The notes below the pieces were generated by a model. The model made no database searches. It was not told the origin of the DNA and was given only the letters and a program-made list of their open reading frames with translations. The position numbers and the translations under genes were made by a program. DNA of 64,000 nucleotides from Salinispora cortesiana (GTDB taxonomy: Bacteria > Actinomycetota > Actinomycetes > Mycobacteriales > Micromonosporaceae): the NCBI RefSeq assembly GCF_000484695.1, contig NZ_AXVR01000010.1, forward strand, positions 1 to 64,000, read 5' to 3'. Below are positions 9,050-19,066 of the stretch, piece after piece. Each line of letters opens with the position of its first letter. Position 1 is the first letter of the stretch.

Positions 9050-9904
9050 TCACCGAGCTCTGGGGCGGCCGGTCTCCGCCTCGGCGACGCCGTTCTGCCA
9101 CGGCGGCGGCGCGTCGGCGAGCATCGCCTGCCGCAGCCAGGTCAACGCCCGGGACAGCAGGCGGGACACGTGCATCTGGGAGATGCCGAAGCGGGCGGCG
9201 ATCTCCGCCTGGGTCTGGTTGCCGTAAAAGCGCATTGCCAGGATCCGCCGTTCCCGCCAGGGCAATCGATGCAGCAGGCCACTCACGGTGACCCGGTCAT
9301 CTACCGACTCCAGCGCGTTGTCGGACTCACCCACCAGGTCGCCGAACTCGGCCGAGCTCTCGCCGCCGACCGGGGCGTTGAGCGACGCCGGGCTGTAGCC
9401 GGCAGCTGACTCCAGCGCCGCGAGGATCTCCTCCTCCGGCGTCTCCAACCGTGCCGCCAGCTCCGCCACCGTGGGCGCCCGAGACAGCTCGCTGGTCAGC
9501 GCCGCGGTGGCCTGGCCAACCTCGAGGATGAGGTCACGCAGCCGGCGGGGCACGTGCACCCCCCAGGTACGGTCCCGGAAGTGGCGCTTGATCTCGCCGA
9601 CGATGGTGATCGCCGCGTACGCGGTGAAGGAGCCCCGCTCCGGGTCGTAACGATCCACCGCGTTCACCAACCCGAGCCGCGCGACCTGTTCCAGGTCCTC
9701 CAGCGGCTCGCCCCGCCCGCGATACCGACGGGCCAGTCGTCCGGCGAACGGCAGAGCGAAGCGGACCAGGTCGTCACGGGCCTCCTGGCACCGCTGGGGC
9801 GGCAACCCCTCGATCCGGGCCGCGTACGCCAGGGCCGCCGCGTCGAGGTCCTCCAGGCCTCGCTCGGTCGGTGACGGAGCACTTGTGGTGGTCTGTCCGA
9901 ACAT
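9050..9904 (-). CDS. SigB/SigF-family RNA polymerase sigma factor
   Basis: This is a 284-aa group 3 sigma factor. Region 2 contains LVRFALPFAGRLARRYRG, LEQVARLGLVNAVDRYDP and GSFTAYAAITIVGEIKRHFRD. Region 3 contains VPRRLRDLI with TVAELAARL. Region 4 contains LPWRERRILAMRFYGNQTQ followed by the helix-turn-helix EIAARFGISQMHVSRLLSRA. This is the stress/sporulation sigma family (SigB/SigF/SigG) that recognises GTTT plus GGGTAT promoters, and several such promoters occur in this window. The ATG at 9904 follows GAGGGAGG. No anti-sigma or anti-anti-sigma gene is adjacent, so it is probably controlled by a partner encoded elsewhere. Confidence 0.9.
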   Translation of the reverse strand: MFGQTTTSAPSPTERGLEDLDAAALAYAARIEGLPPQRCQEARDDLVRFALPFAGRLARRYRGRGEPLEDLEQVARLGLVNAVDRYDPERGSFTAYAAITIVGEIKRHFRDRTWGVHVPRRLRDLILEVGQATAALTSELSRAPTVAELAARLETPEEEILAALESAAGYSPASLNAPVGGESSAEFGDLVGESDNALESVDDRVTVSGLLHRLPWRERRILAMRFYGNQTQAEIAARFGISQMHVSRLLSRALTWLRQAMLADAPPPWQNGVAEAETGRPRAR

Positions 9905-10111
9905 CCGCGCCTCCCTCAGGAAGGTCCCGCCCGGATTTGGCAAACCGGTCGTGCGCGTGGTGACACCACGCACCGGGTCGGAAGTGGGTTTCGTGGCTGG
10001 GGCACCAGCGGGCGCCGGCAGGATCCGGCCGCCGCAGCCAGCGGTGTTCCCGCTCCGTAGGTACTCAATCACGGGACCCGGGGTTCGCGAGGATGTTTCG
10101 GCGCGTCCGGG

Positions 10112-11545
10112 TCAGGAGACGAGCAGTCCCTGCTGGGAGCCACCGTCGCGGAGCGCCGCAAGGACAGTCGCAACGGTCATCGGCGGCGGTGTCGGCAGGT
10201 CGTACGACTGCGCCCGCAGCACCTCGGTTGCCCGACGGGTGGGTACCGACGTGACCGGGTAGCCCCGGGCTGCCGACCGATCCAGAGCCCGCCGACGACG
10301 GCCGAAGCCGGCCACGGCCAGCCACTGGGGAAGCCCGGCGACCGCCGGCGACCGCAGCCCCGGCGGCTCCGGCAGCACGTCCACCGAGCTGAACGGCTCG
10401 CTACCAGCGAGCCACCACTCCACCCCCTCCACGCTGCGCCGGGTGGCGCTCTCACACCAGTAGGGCACCATGCCGGCTCGAACCACCTGCCACGGGTCGA
10501 GCAGCCGGCCGCATTCGACGACCAGACGGTTGCCGGTCTTTCCAGCCGCGCGCAACCAGTGCCGGTACAGGTCCGCGGTCACCGCGCTCAACACCGCCGG
10601 CTCTGGCACGAGTACCCGATGCGACGGATGCCGGTGCACCGAAGCCCATTCCCGAACGGACTGCTCGAAGCCGGGCTCCACCCCGTGCTCGGCCAGCCGG
10701 GGCGCCTCCGCCACCGCCGGCGGGCACCACCGTGCGCCGTCGCTTCCGGCCGCCTGGAGCACCTGGCGCAACGCGGGACTGTCCGGGTGGAAGTCCACCG
10801 GATCAAACCCACTGCGCGGAGAGCCGACCTGGAAGCTGTGCCCGCGGGCGGAGTCACACACCGGCCAGGTACGGGCGTCGCAGAGCAGCAGCACCGGCGC
10901 TCCGGGCTCCAGGCAGTCGGCCAGCAACCGGAGGTAGGCCGCGGGCAGCCAGCGCCAGCGAGCGGCGAGCGCGACCGTCGCCCCCGCCAACGCACCGCGG
11001 CTGGCCGGACAATGCACCTGCCGTATGTGTAGTTCGGGGTTTCCCACCAGCAACCGTGCGGCCAGCGCGGCACCATGGTCGAGCGCGGCCTGCGGCCCGT
11101 CCACCGCCCCCTGCGGCCAGTGCACGCTCAACTCGAAGCCGGTGGGCAGCCACGGGATGCCGAGCGAGACCGCGAGGTGCGCCGCCGCGCCGTGCGGGGA
11201 GCCGAGGAGCACCCCGGGGTAGCGGCGGTGGGGGTACTGGTCGGCGAACCAACAAGCCACCTGGTCTGCGTCCACCTCGGCGGCCTGCCCCACGGTCAGG
11301 GCGACCCGACCGGCGGCCCGGGCAGCCGCTGCCCGCCGAACCGGTTCGGGTGCCCCGCTGAGACGAGACATCCCTCTGGGGTGTCCCAGGTCAGCGCAGT
11401 CAGTGCCGCGCAGGGCCCGGGCGGTGGCCGCGACCAGGGTCCGGGCTGCGCTGCCGGCTGCCACGACGCGGTCGCCGGCCCGCCCGTCGGTACGCCGCGC
11501 GCGCACCCCGTGCGCCGGCCCGACTCTTCCTCGTTCGCTAACCAC
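10112..11545 (-). CDS. Unknown large protein, possibly a catalytic alpha/beta protein
   Basis: I do not recognise this roughly 477-aa protein. It has no membrane segment or signal peptide. The middle contains ordered stretches such as YPGVLLGSPHGAAAHLAVSL, ELSVHWPQGAVDGP, ELHIRQVHCP and APVLLLCDARTWPVCD, with alternating strand-like and helix-like segments suggesting an alpha/beta fold. Conserved-looking His and Cys residues occur in the HWPQG and HCPAS stretches. The start is uncertain. The GTG at 11545 has GGGAAG nine bases upstream and is used here, while an ATG at 11371 (MSRLSGAPEP) is an alternative. It lies downstream of, and in the same direction as, the Rv2629-like gene. The function is unknown. 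Confidence 0.6.
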   Translation of the reverse strand: MVSERGRVGPAHGVRARRTDGRAGDRVVAAGSAARTLVAATARALRGTDCADLGHPRGMSRLSGAPEPVRRAAAARAAGRVALTVGQAAEVDADQVACWFADQYPHRRYPGVLLGSPHGAAAHLAVSLGIPWLPTGFELSVHWPQGAVDGPQAALDHGAALAARLLVGNPELHIRQVHCPASRGALAGATVALAARWRWLPAAYLRLLADCLEPGAPVLLLCDARTWPVCDSARGHSFQVGSPRSGFDPVDFHPDSPALRQVLQAAGSDGARWCPPAVAEAPRLAEHGVEPGFEQSVREWASVHRHPSHRVLVPEPAVLSAVTADLYRHWLRAAGKTGNRLVVECGRLLDPWQVVRAGMVPYWCESATRRSVEGVEWWLAGSEPFSSVDVLPEPPGLRSPAVAGLPQWLAVAGFGRRRRALDRSAARGYPVTSVPTRRATEVLRAQSYDLPTPPPMTVATVLAALRDGGSQQGLLVS

Positions 11546-11639
11546 GCAGCCCGGCTTCCCACCCCGATGGGGTTCAAACTGGGCATCCCTTACTCCTCGG
11601 GATTTACCCGGTAATCCCCGACGGATGGGTGGTGGGACC

Positions 11640-12764
11640 TCAGGCGCGGTCCCGCCCCGGCGTGGCGGCATCGACATACCGCAGTACCGCACCCACCCCA
11701 CCGGTCAGCTCCGGCGCCTCGTCGGGACCGAGCACGGTCAACTCCGCGTCAGTACCCACCAACGCCCGCACCAAGGCGGCGTCGACGCGTACCTGCTCCG
11801 GGTCCCGGACCGACATGGCGGACAGCTGCTCGGGATCAGTGGCGATCTGGGTGGGATCCGACCCCACCCACAACTCGCCGGTCGCCGACGCGTCGTCCAC
11901 GAAGAGCAGGTTCTCGACCTGGTCTCGCTGCAGCGCGGAGACCACCGCGTCCAGTCCGGACCCGATCTCCTCCTGCTGACCGAACCGGTCCAGGGCGGTG
12001 CTGACCCGCTGGTCGGCCACCTCGGCGATGGTCTGCACGGTCAGGTCATCCAACTGGGTATGGTCGGCACCGTCCGCCCGCTTGCCGGCATCGGTACGAA
12101 CCAGCACCTCCTGCCAGCGTTCCGGCAACTGCGCGGCGATCACACCGGTGGCCCGCACGTCTCCGGACACCACCACCACGTCGGCGCGCACCTGCTCGGC
12201 CAGCTCTGCGGCGGCGGCGGCGATGTCACCCGCGTTGCGGTGCCAGGCCTCCACCGCAGCCCGCTGATAGCGGGACTGGGACCAACCTCCTGGCCGCACG
12301 CGACGCAGTTGGTAGTCCTGCCGGCCCTGCACATGGGCGTGCCGGGGCACACCCCCCGCGCTGACCGCCATCGCGTCCGCTCCGGTCCGATCGGCGATCA
12401 CCCGCACCCAGGCCACCTGCTCGCCCCGCTGGGCCAGCAGCGGCATCACGTGTGGCAGCGACGCAACCGCGGCGATATCTCGCAGCGGCGGGGCGGACAG
12501 GTACTCCGACAAGGCCACCCGACCATGGCTGGCGAAGACAGCGATGCCGTAGTCACCCGGCATCGGGTTATGCCCCCGGACGACGCGATCGATCGCCTCG
12601 ATCGACGCCGGGTCGGCCCGTTGCTCCTGAAGTCGGTCCCGGAGCGCGCGCCAGCGCAGGTCCAGCGCGGCGTGGGCGTCCTCGGTGTCGGCGGAGGCAT
12701 CCAGGTAAACCGAACACCACGGGCCCGGTCGATCATAGAGCGGGCGCAGGAAGGACAGCTGCAT
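11640..12764 (-). CDS. Rv2629/Balon-type archaeo-eukaryotic release-factor-like protein
   Basis: This 374-aa protein opens MQLSFLRPLYDRPGPWCSVY and has the layout of the bacterial aeRF1-like family (baeRF, Rv2629 type). It has an N-terminal DYGIAVFASHGRVALSEYL core, a central VRVIADRTGADAMAV strand, QSRYQRAAVEAWHRNA, and a C-terminal GLDAVVSALQRDQVENLLF segment. The Mycobacterium tuberculosis homologue Rv2629 is dormancy-linked, and the family includes Balon, described as a ribosome hibernation factor bound near the A site. I infer a role on stalled or resting ribosomes. The ATG at 12764 follows AAAGGGG. A weak stress-sigma-like GGGTAA box lies at 12800-12795. Confidence 0.8.
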   Translation of the reverse strand: MQLSFLRPLYDRPGPWCSVYLDASADTEDAHAALDLRWRALRDRLQEQRADPASIEAIDRVVRGHNPMPGDYGIAVFASHGRVALSEYLSAPPLRDIAAVASLPHVMPLLAQRGEQVAWVRVIADRTGADAMAVSAGGVPRHAHVQGRQDYQLRRVRPGGWSQSRYQRAAVEAWHRNAGDIAAAAAELAEQVRADVVVVSGDVRATGVIAAQLPERWQEVLVRTDAGKRADGADHTQLDDLTVQTIAEVADQRVSTALDRFGQQEEIGSGLDAVVSALQRDQVENLLFVDDASATGELWVGSDPTQIATDPEQLSAMSVRDPEQVRVDAALVRALVGTDAELTVLGPDEAPELTGGVGAVLRYVDAATPGRDRA

Positions 12765-12910
12765 ACGCGACCCCTTTCCAGCTCGACCCTGCGATTACCC
12801 GTGCCGGCCGACTTGTCACCTGACCCACGCCACGTGACCCGCGTTCATTCCCCCCATTCACCCACGCCGGCCGATACCATCGGGGAACAGATCAACCCTG
12901 GGTGGTGGCG

Positions 12911-13450
12911 ATGGACAGCGACCTACATGCCCCACGGATCACTCATCCGACGGCACGCATCGTCACCGGGCGAATCGTCCGGTTACTCGAGGGCTACCCG
13001 CGCGAGGTACGGGTGGGCCAGCCGGTGCTGGTGGCGGTGCTCGTGGCAGCCGGCGTGGTGAGAATGCTGATGGCCCTGCTCCAGCAGCTCGCAGCGGCCG
13101 GTTCCGGCCGCGGTCGGCGCACGTTCAAGGAGCTTCGGAACGGCCCGGAGTTCCTGGTAACCCCCGTCCGCCTGCGGGACTCCGCCGGACAGCTGTGCGA
13201 GGTCGAGTTACACGGGCACCTGCCGCAGAGCGCCCTGCATCCGGCCGACCACGTGCAGCTCACCCTACGCCGCCAGCGCGACCCCGAGCTACCGCCAAAG
13301 ATCGAGCGGATCGTCAACCTCACCACCGGACAGTCACTCACCCCGCGTACGGCGACGCTCTGGTCGCATCTCGGACCGCCGCTCCTGCTCCAAGCCAGCC
13401 TGGGCCTGCTGCTGCTGGCCGCAGTGGCCGCCTGCTCCAGCCTGCTGTGA
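12911..13450 (+). CDS. Small C-terminally anchored membrane protein, unknown
   Basis: This protein of about 179 aa has two hydrophobic stretches. One is near residues 33-57 (VGQPVLVAVLVAAGVVRMLM), and a stronger one sits at the extreme C-terminus (LLLQASLGLLLLAAVAACS). The middle is a soluble basic segment with strand-like pieces (FLVTPVRLRDSAGQLCEVEL). I recognise no family. The ATG at 12911 is weakly supported by GGTGGTGG, and a GTG at 12902 is possible. A TACCAT box at 12875-12880 could be its -10. It is divergent from the Rv2629-like gene. Confidence 0.6.
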   Translation: MDSDLHAPRITHPTARIVTGRIVRLLEGYPREVRVGQPVLVAVLVAAGVVRMLMALLQQLAAAGSGRGRRTFKELRNGPEFLVTPVRLRDSAGQLCEVELHGHLPQSALHPADHVQLTLRRQRDPELPPKIERIVNLTTGQSLTPRTATLWSHLGPPLLLQASLGLLLLAAVAACSSLL

Positions 13451-13617
13451 GCCGGTTCCGGTAGCCGCTCGCTCCGCCTGCCGGCCGGAGCCACACCCCG
13501 CCGGATCGGCGGACAGCTACCGCGACCCACCAGGTGGGTGGGAGTAGCCAGCAGGTCTACCGCCATCGGACGCACTGTGCGAATGTCAGGGGGGCCAGCG
13601 GTGACAGGGCGGTGACC

Positions 13618-15096
13618 ATGGGCGAGAGCAGTGACGTACGGACCTTCGACCGTGCGGATCGAGTCCGGTATCGCGAAAAGCTCCACTGCTGCCTCCGGGC
13701 CTTCGCCGAGCTGCTATCGGACTCCCGGTTCGACGTGGATCGGCCGACGACCGGGCTGGAGATCGAGCTCAACCTGATCGACGACGAGTCGCGGCCTGCG
13801 ATGCGCAACGCCGCCGTGCTGGCCGCGGTGGCTGACCCAGACTTCCAGACCGAGCCGGGTCAGTTCAATCTGGAGATCAACGTAACTCCGCTGCGGCTCG
13901 CTGGCGCCGGGGCGTTGGAGTTCGAGAAGACGCTGCGTGAGCGCCTCGACGCCGCCGACACCCGGGCCCACACCGCCGGCGCCCGTCTCGTCATGATCGG
14001 AATCCTGCCGACGCTACGGCCAGAACACCTCACCTCGGCCGCGCTCTCCGCGAATCCCCGTTTCGAAGTGCTCAACGAACAGATCTTCGCTGCGCGCGGC
14101 GAAGATCTGCGTATCGTCATCAACGGCGTTGAACGACTGGCGATCACCGCGGACACCATCACGCCAGAGGCGGCCTGCACCAGCGCTCAGTTCCACCTCC
14201 AGGTCAGCCCCGCCCAGTTCGCCGACTACTGGAACGCGGCGCAGGCGATCGCCGGCGTTCAGGTCGCGCTGGGGGCCAACGCACCGCTGTTCTTCGGCCG
14301 GGAGCTGTGGCAGGAGACCCGGATCCCGCTGTTCGAACAGGCGACCGACACCCGCGCAGAGGAGATCAAGGCACAGGGCGTCCGTCCCCGGGTGTGGTTC
14401 GGGGAGCGCTGGATCAGCACCGTCTTCGACCTCTTCGACGAGAACGTCCGCTACTTCCCCGCGCTGCTGCCGGTCTGTGACCCGGAGGATCCAGCCGATG
14501 CGATCGCGGCTGGTGCCGTGCCGCGGCTGGCCGAGCTACGCCTGCACAACGGCACCATCTACCGGTGGAACCGGCCGAGATATGACGTCCTGGCAGGCCA
14601 GCCGCAGCTGCGGCTGGAGAACCGCGTGCTACCGGCCGGGCCCACCGTGGTGGACACCGTCGCCAACGGGGCATTCTTCTTCGGCCTCGTCCGCGCGCTG
14701 GCCGAGAGTGATCGCCCGCTGTGGTCGCAGATGTCATTCAACGCTGCCGAGGAGAACTTCACCACCTGTGCTCGGCACGGCATCGACGCGCAGGTCTTCT
14801 GGCCGGGCCTCGGCTACCTACCCGTCACCGAGTTGGTGCTCCGCCGACTGCTACCGCTGGCCCACCACGGGCTGGACCGCTGGGGAATGGACCCCCCCGA
14901 GCGGGATCGACTGCTCGGCATCATCGAGCAGCGCTGCCTCACCGGCCGCAACGGGGCGAGCTGGCAGGTCGCCACCCTGAACCGACTTGAGTCCGCTGAC
15001 CGCCTGGGCCGGCCCGAGGCGCTACGCGAGGTACTCCGCCACTACGTGGACCTGATGCACAGCAATCGGCCGGCCCACGAGTGGCCCATTCCCTGA
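13618..15096 (+). CDS. Glutamate-cysteine ligase-type (GCS2) carboxylate-amine ligase
   Basis: This 492-aa protein belongs to the GCS2 ATP-dependent carboxylate-amine ligase family. Diagnostic blocks are GLEIELNLID (metal/substrate acid cluster), QFNLEINVTP, the strand STSAQFHLQV-like ACTSAQFHLQVSP, ALGANAPLFFGRELW and ELRLHNGTIYRWNRPRYD, followed by LRLENRVLPAGPT. Family members form gamma-glutamyl or similar amide bonds. It is longer than YbdK (about 370 aa) and distinct from the EgtA in this window (45.2-46.5 kb), so the substrate is open. The ATG at 13618 is preceded by GGGCGGTG. It is transcribed toward the acetyltransferase remnant and the AviRb-like gene. Confidence 0.85.
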   Translation: MGESSDVRTFDRADRVRYREKLHCCLRAFAELLSDSRFDVDRPTTGLEIELNLIDDESRPAMRNAAVLAAVADPDFQTEPGQFNLEINVTPLRLAGAGALEFEKTLRERLDAADTRAHTAGARLVMIGILPTLRPEHLTSAALSANPRFEVLNEQIFAARGEDLRIVINGVERLAITADTITPEAACTSAQFHLQVSPAQFADYWNAAQAIAGVQVALGANAPLFFGRELWQETRIPLFEQATDTRAEEIKAQGVRPRVWFGERWISTVFDLFDENVRYFPALLPVCDPEDPADAIAAGAVPRLAELRLHNGTIYRWNRPRYDVLAGQPQLRLENRVLPAGPTVVDTVANGAFFFGLVRALAESDRPLWSQMSFNAAEENFTTCARHGIDAQVFWPGLGYLPVTELVLRRLLPLAHHGLDRWGMDPPERDRLLGIIEQRCLTGRNGASWQVATLNRLESADRLGRPEALREVLRHYVDLMHSNRPAHEWPIP

Positions 15097-15149
15097 GCCG
15101 CCGGTCGAATTCGGATTACTGGCAGGTGCCCGAGCTGTGACGTCGGCGC

Positions 15150-15455
15150 ATGCCGCAGCCGACACTGCACGGTGACCGGCTACTCCTGACACCGCCGGCG
15201 GACCGGCATCTCGGCCTGCCCGTCGGCACGCCTTCGACACCGCCGGGCAACACCGGGTGCTGGCTGGCGCGGACTATGGCCGTGCACCCCGCCTCGCGGC
15301 GGGTAGTGGAGACAGTCGGCATGCGGTACGTCCGCACGTACTTCCCGGTCTGGGATGACGCGCTGCCGGGGTCCGAGGAGGGCGAGGTCGAGTACGAGTT
15401 GACCCGAGCTGCGGGGAGCGCGGCCGGGGGTAGGCGGGTCGCGGATACGGACTAG
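15150..15455 (+). pseudogene. GNAT acetyltransferase remnant with internal deletion
   Basis: The 101-aa frame joins the first strand of a RimJ/GNAT-type acetyltransferase (LHGDRLLLTPPADRHL) directly to the C-terminal part (TMAVHPASRRVVETVGMRYV, then WDDALPGSEEGEVEYEL). In intact relatives roughly 70-90 residues lie between, including the acetyl-CoA-binding R/Q-x-x-G-x-G/A loop. That loop is absent here. The frame stays open across the junction, so a shortened protein might be made, but it could not fold as a GNAT enzyme. I call it a deletion pseudogene. Confidence 0.7.
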
Positions 15456-15530
15456 GTACTCTCGGGCAGCACCCGCCGTGCCGCTCGGTTGCCGGCCAGA
15501 GGTAGGCGCAGCGAGGAGGCACTGAGCCAG

Positions 15531-16385
15531 ATGGCGAGAACAATCAGGGTCAGCACCCGAAACGCGACCTTCCAGCAGTGGCAGGCCCTGCTGACCAATC
15601 GCACCAAACGCCAGCGTGCGGGGGAGTTCGTGGTCCAGGGGGTTCGGCCCATCACCCTCGCCATCGAGCATGGTTGGCAGGTCCGTGCACTGCTGTATCC
15701 CGACGAGCAGAACCTCTCCCGATGGAGTCGAGACCTGCTGGACCAGGTCGGCGGGGCCAGCCGGGTAGCGGTGTCGCCGGAGCTCTTGGGTGAGCTCGGG
15801 GGCAAGGACGAGGAGCCACCAGAGTTACTCGCGGTGGTCGGGCTCCCCGAGGACCGACTACAGCGGATACCCGGCACGGCCGACATGTTGGTGATGGTCT
15901 TCGACCGACCGACCGCTCCGGGCAATATCGGTTCGCTGGTGCGGTCCGCGGACGCCTTCGGAGCCGCCGGCGTGGTTATCACCGGGCATGCGGCCGACCC
16001 CTACGATCCCAAGTCCGTGCGCGCGAGTACCGGTTCGATGTTCACCGTGCCCGTGGTCCGCGTGCCGAGCCATCGTGCGGTGCTGGACTGGGCCGACTCG
16101 CTGCGCGCTACGCGCATCCCCATCGAGATCGTCGGCACCGACGAAGACGGCGAGATGGAGATCGCCGCACACGACCTCACCGGACCGAAGATCATCGTGG
16201 TGGGGAACGAGACGCGCGGACTCAGCACGGCATGGCGGCAGTCCTGCGACCGTATGGTCCAGATCCCGATCACCGGCGCCGCCAGCTCCCTGAACGCTGC
16301 CGCCGCGGCGACGGTCGTGTTGTACGAGGCCGCGCGGCAACGAACGGCGTCGGCCGCCGACATGGAAACTCAAGTACGTCTGTAG
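15531..16385 (+). CDS. AviRb-like 23S rRNA 2'-O-methyltransferase (SpoU/TrmH family)
   Basis: This 284-aa protein has an N-terminal substrate-binding region (STRNATFQQWQALL, GEFVVQGVRPITLA) and a C-terminal SPOUT knot domain with the three SpoU motifs: RPTAPGNIGSLVRSADAFG, IIVVGNETRGLS and IPITGAASSLNAAAAATV. From memory it closely resembles AviRb of the avilamycin producer Streptomyces viridochromogenes in both length and N-terminal sequence. AviRb methylates a ribose in 23S rRNA helix 91 (U2479) and gives avilamycin resistance. An equivalent activity here is inferred. The ATG at 15531 lies 11 bases after GAGGAGG. It ends 28 bp before the convergent NmrA gene. The partner AviRa is not in the window. 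Confidence 0.85.
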   Translation: MARTIRVSTRNATFQQWQALLTNRTKRQRAGEFVVQGVRPITLAIEHGWQVRALLYPDEQNLSRWSRDLLDQVGGASRVAVSPELLGELGGKDEEPPELLAVVGLPEDRLQRIPGTADMLVMVFDRPTAPGNIGSLVRSADAFGAAGVVITGHAADPYDPKSVRASTGSMFTVPVVRVPSHRAVLDWADSLRATRIPIEIVGTDEDGEMEIAAHDLTGPKIIVVGNETRGLSTAWRQSCDRMVQIPITGAASSLNAAAAATVVLYEAARQRTASAADMETQVRL

Positions 16386-16412
16386 CGGCGGCCGACAAAC
16401 TACCCCACCGAC

Positions 16413-17279
16413 TCAGGCGCGTACCTGCGTGAGCCAGTCGGTGACAGAGCGTGGAGCGAGGTCAAGCAGCCGCTGGGCGCTGTTCTCCTCGGCGACGGTG
16501 TTCCCGGCCTGGGCGTTCAGCAGCTCGTACAGACCCACCACGCCGGCGCTGGCACCGGCGCCGAAAAGCGGGGTGATGAGCTCGCCGAAGGCGGCCGGAG
16601 TGATGGCCTCGTAGCGCACCTCCGCGCCCAGGTAGGCGGAGAAGCCCGCGGCCAGGTCCGCCCCCGTCAACCCCGGTCGATGCCCGACCGCGACCGTACC
16701 GGTGGTGGCGGTCGCGTCGGTCAGGAGCCGGGTGACGACGTCCGCGACGTCCAGGTGGGAGCTCCACGACACGGAGAAGTTCTCCGGCAGCGGATAGCGC
16801 AGGACCCCCTCCGCACGTACGGGCCCCATGACGACGGGCAGTAGCAGATTTTCCAGGTAGAGGCGCGGAGCGACGACCGCTGTCGGGACGCCACTCGCCT
16901 CGATGTCGCGGATGAGCTGGACGACCGGAGTCTCCGGCGCGGCTTGCAGCGGCGTCCCCGGCTGGTCCACGATCTGACCGCTGGTGGAGACAACCACCCG
17001 CTGAGGTCGGGCCGTTGCGACTGCTGCGGCGACCGCCTTGGCATAGATTTCAAGATCGGCCGGCGCGCCCAACGGGAGGTGGACGAACACACCCTCCGCA
17101 CCGGTGTAGGCCGCAGCCAACGAGTCTGCGTTCGCCAGGTCGACCGCGGCCAAGGCGAATCCGTCCGGCACAGTGGTGGTGTCGCGGACCGCGGCGACTG
17201 CGCGCTGCCCCGCCGCCTGAAGAGCGGACAGAACAGGGAAACCCTGGGCGCCGGTGGCGCCATGCACGATATAAGACAT
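16413..17279 (-). CDS. NmrA-type atypical short-chain reductase
   Basis: This 288-aa Rossmann-fold protein begins MSYIVHGATGAQGFPVLSAL, with a GATGAQG nucleotide-binding loop typical of NmrA/quinone-oxidoreductase-like atypical SDRs. Further blocks are AEGVFVHLPLG, RVVVSTSGQ, TAVVAPRLYLENLL and the domain-closing HLDVADVV. The usual YxxxK catalytic pair is not evident, as expected for NmrA-like proteins, which may be NADP-binding redox sensors or NAD(P)H reductases. The substrate is unknown. The ATG at 17279 has only a weak ACGAG upstream. The gltA terminator separates it from gltA on the same strand, so it should have its own promoter. Confidence 0.82.
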   Translation of the reverse strand: MSYIVHGATGAQGFPVLSALQAAGQRAVAAVRDTTTVPDGFALAAVDLANADSLAAAYTGAEGVFVHLPLGAPADLEIYAKAVAAAVATARPQRVVVSTSGQIVDQPGTPLQAAPETPVVQLIRDIEASGVPTAVVAPRLYLENLLLPVVMGPVRAEGVLRYPLPENFSVSWSSHLDVADVVTRLLTDATATTGTVAVGHRPGLTGADLAAGFSAYLGAEVRYEAITPAAFGELITPLFGAGASAGVVGLYELLNAQAGNTVAEENSAQRLLDLAPRSVTDWLTQVRA

Positions 17280-17378
17280 CTCGTAATTAACGCATATGAC
17301 TGTGCAGTCACGCCAGTTCGGGCATGCGCCCGCCAGGCTCGGCCACATCCATGGATATCGGGAATTTCCGACACCGCA

Positions 17379-17428
17379 AACCGGCCGGCAGTCACTGACA
17401 CCAACGGGTCAACGACTGCCGGCCGGTT
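17379..17428 (-). terminator. 15-bp stem hairpin downstream of gltA
   Basis: AACCGGCCGGCAGTC (17379-17393) is perfectly complementary to 17414-17428 across a 20-base spacer. It begins 22 bases after the gltA stop and precedes the NmrA gene. There is no T-run, as usual for GC-rich actinomycete terminators. Confidence 0.7.
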
Positions 17429-17449
17429 GAGTTAGCGAGTTCGCTCCGC

Positions 17450-18733
<1,284 letters not shown>

Positions 18734-19066
18734 GTGCGTCCTCGCTTCGCCGACAGATCTTCTTCGTTGAATTTCCTTCGCTTTTACCGTATTCGTGCTT
18801 CCCAGGACACCGCCCGCGGTGGTTCGCCGGTGAGGTATGCGTCACCCATTTTCCCGGCCGACCGGCCAGGAAACACCGACCGGTCGACCACCCCAGGACA
18901 GGGAGTCAGCCCGAGGCAGGACAGGACAGAACGAAAGCACTGGACGTCAAATATCGGACGAAATCACAGCAGCACACCACAAGCATCCTGGGTGGGCCGC
19001 GCTGGACAGGCAGGCCAAAGCAACAGGCAACCGCGGGCCGAGCCAACCGGCGACCGGCGACCGGGG
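18734..19066. other. gltA upstream region with possible promoter; otherwise no gene seen
   Basis: This 333-bp gap lies between the gltA start and the sulfatase stop (both minus strand). On the minus strand TACGGT (18791-18786) fits a -10 box about 52 bp before the gltA ATG. The -35 is not clear. The rest, including the CCGACCGG-rich palindromic patch near 18858-18890, shows no convincing reading frame or RNA gene. Confidence 0.4.

Noticed and set aside
12795..12800. GGGTAA box upstream of the Rv2629-like gene as another stress-sigma promoter
   Set aside because: The -35 position reads GTGA, with two mismatches. Too weak to list beside the other matches.
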